Positions 13,598 to 14,123 of a stretch of 14,123 nucleotides of DNA are shown in pieces. The number at the start of each line of letters is the position of its first letter. The first letter of the stretch is position 1. Below the pieces are notes generated by a model. That model worked only from the letters and a program-made list of their open reading frames with translations, made no database searches and was not told where the DNA came from. Source of the DNA: JBGPBY01 sp041481485 (GTDB taxonomy: Bacteria > Acidobacteriota > Terriglobia > 20CM-2-55-15); assembly GCA_041481485.1 (NCBI GenBank), contig JBGPBY010000148.1, forward strand, positions 1-14,123, given 5' to 3'. The translations under genes were made by a program, and so were the position numbers.

Positions 13598-14123
13598 AGG
13601 AAAGCTCTACCCACACGTGTCGAAGAATCTCGATCATTCGATCGATTTCATTTCGCGTGACATTCAACGCGGGCATGAAACGCAACACGGAAGGCCGAGG
13701 CGCATTGATCAGCAGCCCCGATTCCAGCGCAGCTTCGACAGTTCTGGATGCGATCGGTTCGTTCAACACCAGCGCCAGAAGCAGTCCCATACAGCGTACT
13801 TCACCGTGGCCGAACTCGAGCGAGAACTCCCCAAGGCGGTCGCGAAGATACTCTCCATTCGACCGGACCGACGCGAGGAACTCCGGACGCATGATTTCCT
13901 GCACCACCGCGAGGCCAACCGCGGTCATCAACGGATTTCCGTTAAACGTTCCGCCCTGGTCGCCGGCTTCGAACAGACAAACATTTTCGCGCGCGAGAAC
14001 CGCGGTGAGGGGGACTCCCCCTCCGATACCTTTGCCGACAGTAACGATATCCGGGGATATGCCCGCGTGCTCAAAACAAAACATTCGACCGGTGCGGCCA
14101 ATTCCGGTCTGAATCTCATCCAG
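13596..14123 (-). CDS. argD: Class III aminotransferase, probably acetylornithine aminotransferase; 5' part beyond window
   Basis: Only the C-terminal 175 residues are present; the frame is open to the window edge and its first visible residues are LDEIQTGIGRTGR. This is the PLP-binding segment of class III (fold type I) aminotransferases: the Asp of DEIQ contacts the pyridine nitrogen, and the Lys of TVGKGIGGG (31st visible residue) forms the Schiff base. GTFNGNPLMTAVGLAV supplies the phosphate-contacting Thr. The pattern DEIQ-GIGRTG and the ending VLRFMPALNVTRNEIDRMIEIL are closest to ArgD, which makes N-acetylornithine in arginine synthesis. Ornithine or succinylornithine aminotransferase cannot be excluded without the N-terminal half. 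An internal Met at 14084 is not the start, because the PLP motif begins before it. The stop overlaps the adjacent inverted repeat. Confidence 0.85.
   Translation of the reverse strand: MDEIQTGIGRTGRMFCFEHAGISPDIVTVGKGIGGGVPLTAVLARENVCLFEAGDQGGTFNGNPLMTAVGLAVVQEIMRPEFLASVRSNGEYLRDRLGEFSLEFGHGEVRCMGLLLALVLNEPIASRTVEAALESGLLINAPRPSVLRFMPALNVTRNEIDRMIEILRHVWVELS

Noticed and set aside
13657..14112. Plus-strand open frame opposite the aminotransferase
   Set aside because: The minus strand has the PLP Lys and DEIQ motifs of a class III aminotransferase; the plus product is Ser/Arg/Pro-rich with no family.

Overview
The window looks like a chromosomal piece of an uncultured Acidobacteriota, possibly related to Solibacter/Bryobacter. 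That placement is inference from gene content: an ankyrin protein joined to a DUF1587/1592/1588/1585 cytochrome and a DUF1552 Tat protein, a secreted protein of a type common in that phylum, and many short palindromes whose core reads GGTCTATGACC. No rRNA, tRNA, CRISPR array, transposase or phage gene was seen.

Layout, left to right: a long inverted repeat (16-211); an outer-membrane double-barrel protein ending in a PagL-like lipid A deacylase domain (219-1406, +); two palindromic units; an HpaB-family flavin monooxygenase (1582-3156, +); a palindromic pair between convergent genes; a DoxX-like membrane protein with a soluble C-terminal domain (3271-4548, -); another palindromic pair between divergent genes; a three-gene operon with ATGA overlaps encoding a periplasmic ankyrin protein, a two-CXXCH cytochrome-like protein and a Tat-exported DUF1552 protein (4756-10063, +); a 283-bp compound inverted repeat plus one palindrome; a secreted protein of unknown function (10454-11281, -); a short divergent promoter gap; an RbsC-type permease and a sugar-type binding protein overlapping by ATGA (11399-13431, +); a heptad-bearing inverted repeat; and the C-terminal part of an acetylornithine-type class III aminotransferase running off the right edge (13596-14123, -).

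Most products act in the cell envelope. The ankyrin/cytochrome/Tat operon is the most coherent unit: three exported proteins, translationally coupled. The ABC permease and binding protein have no ATPase next to them, and the HpaB oxygenase has no flavin reductase next to it, so both need partners encoded elsewhere.

The most unusual feature is non-coding. Six of the seven gene-to-gene or edge gaps of about 100 bases or more contain palindromic or inverted-repeat DNA. One family of hairpins shows compensatory stem changes. Two unrelated large inverted repeats have arms built from 7-nt units (WTGANNA-like), and one of these seems to sit inside a split copy of the hairpin family. I did not find a clear new defence or biosynthetic system in the coding genes.
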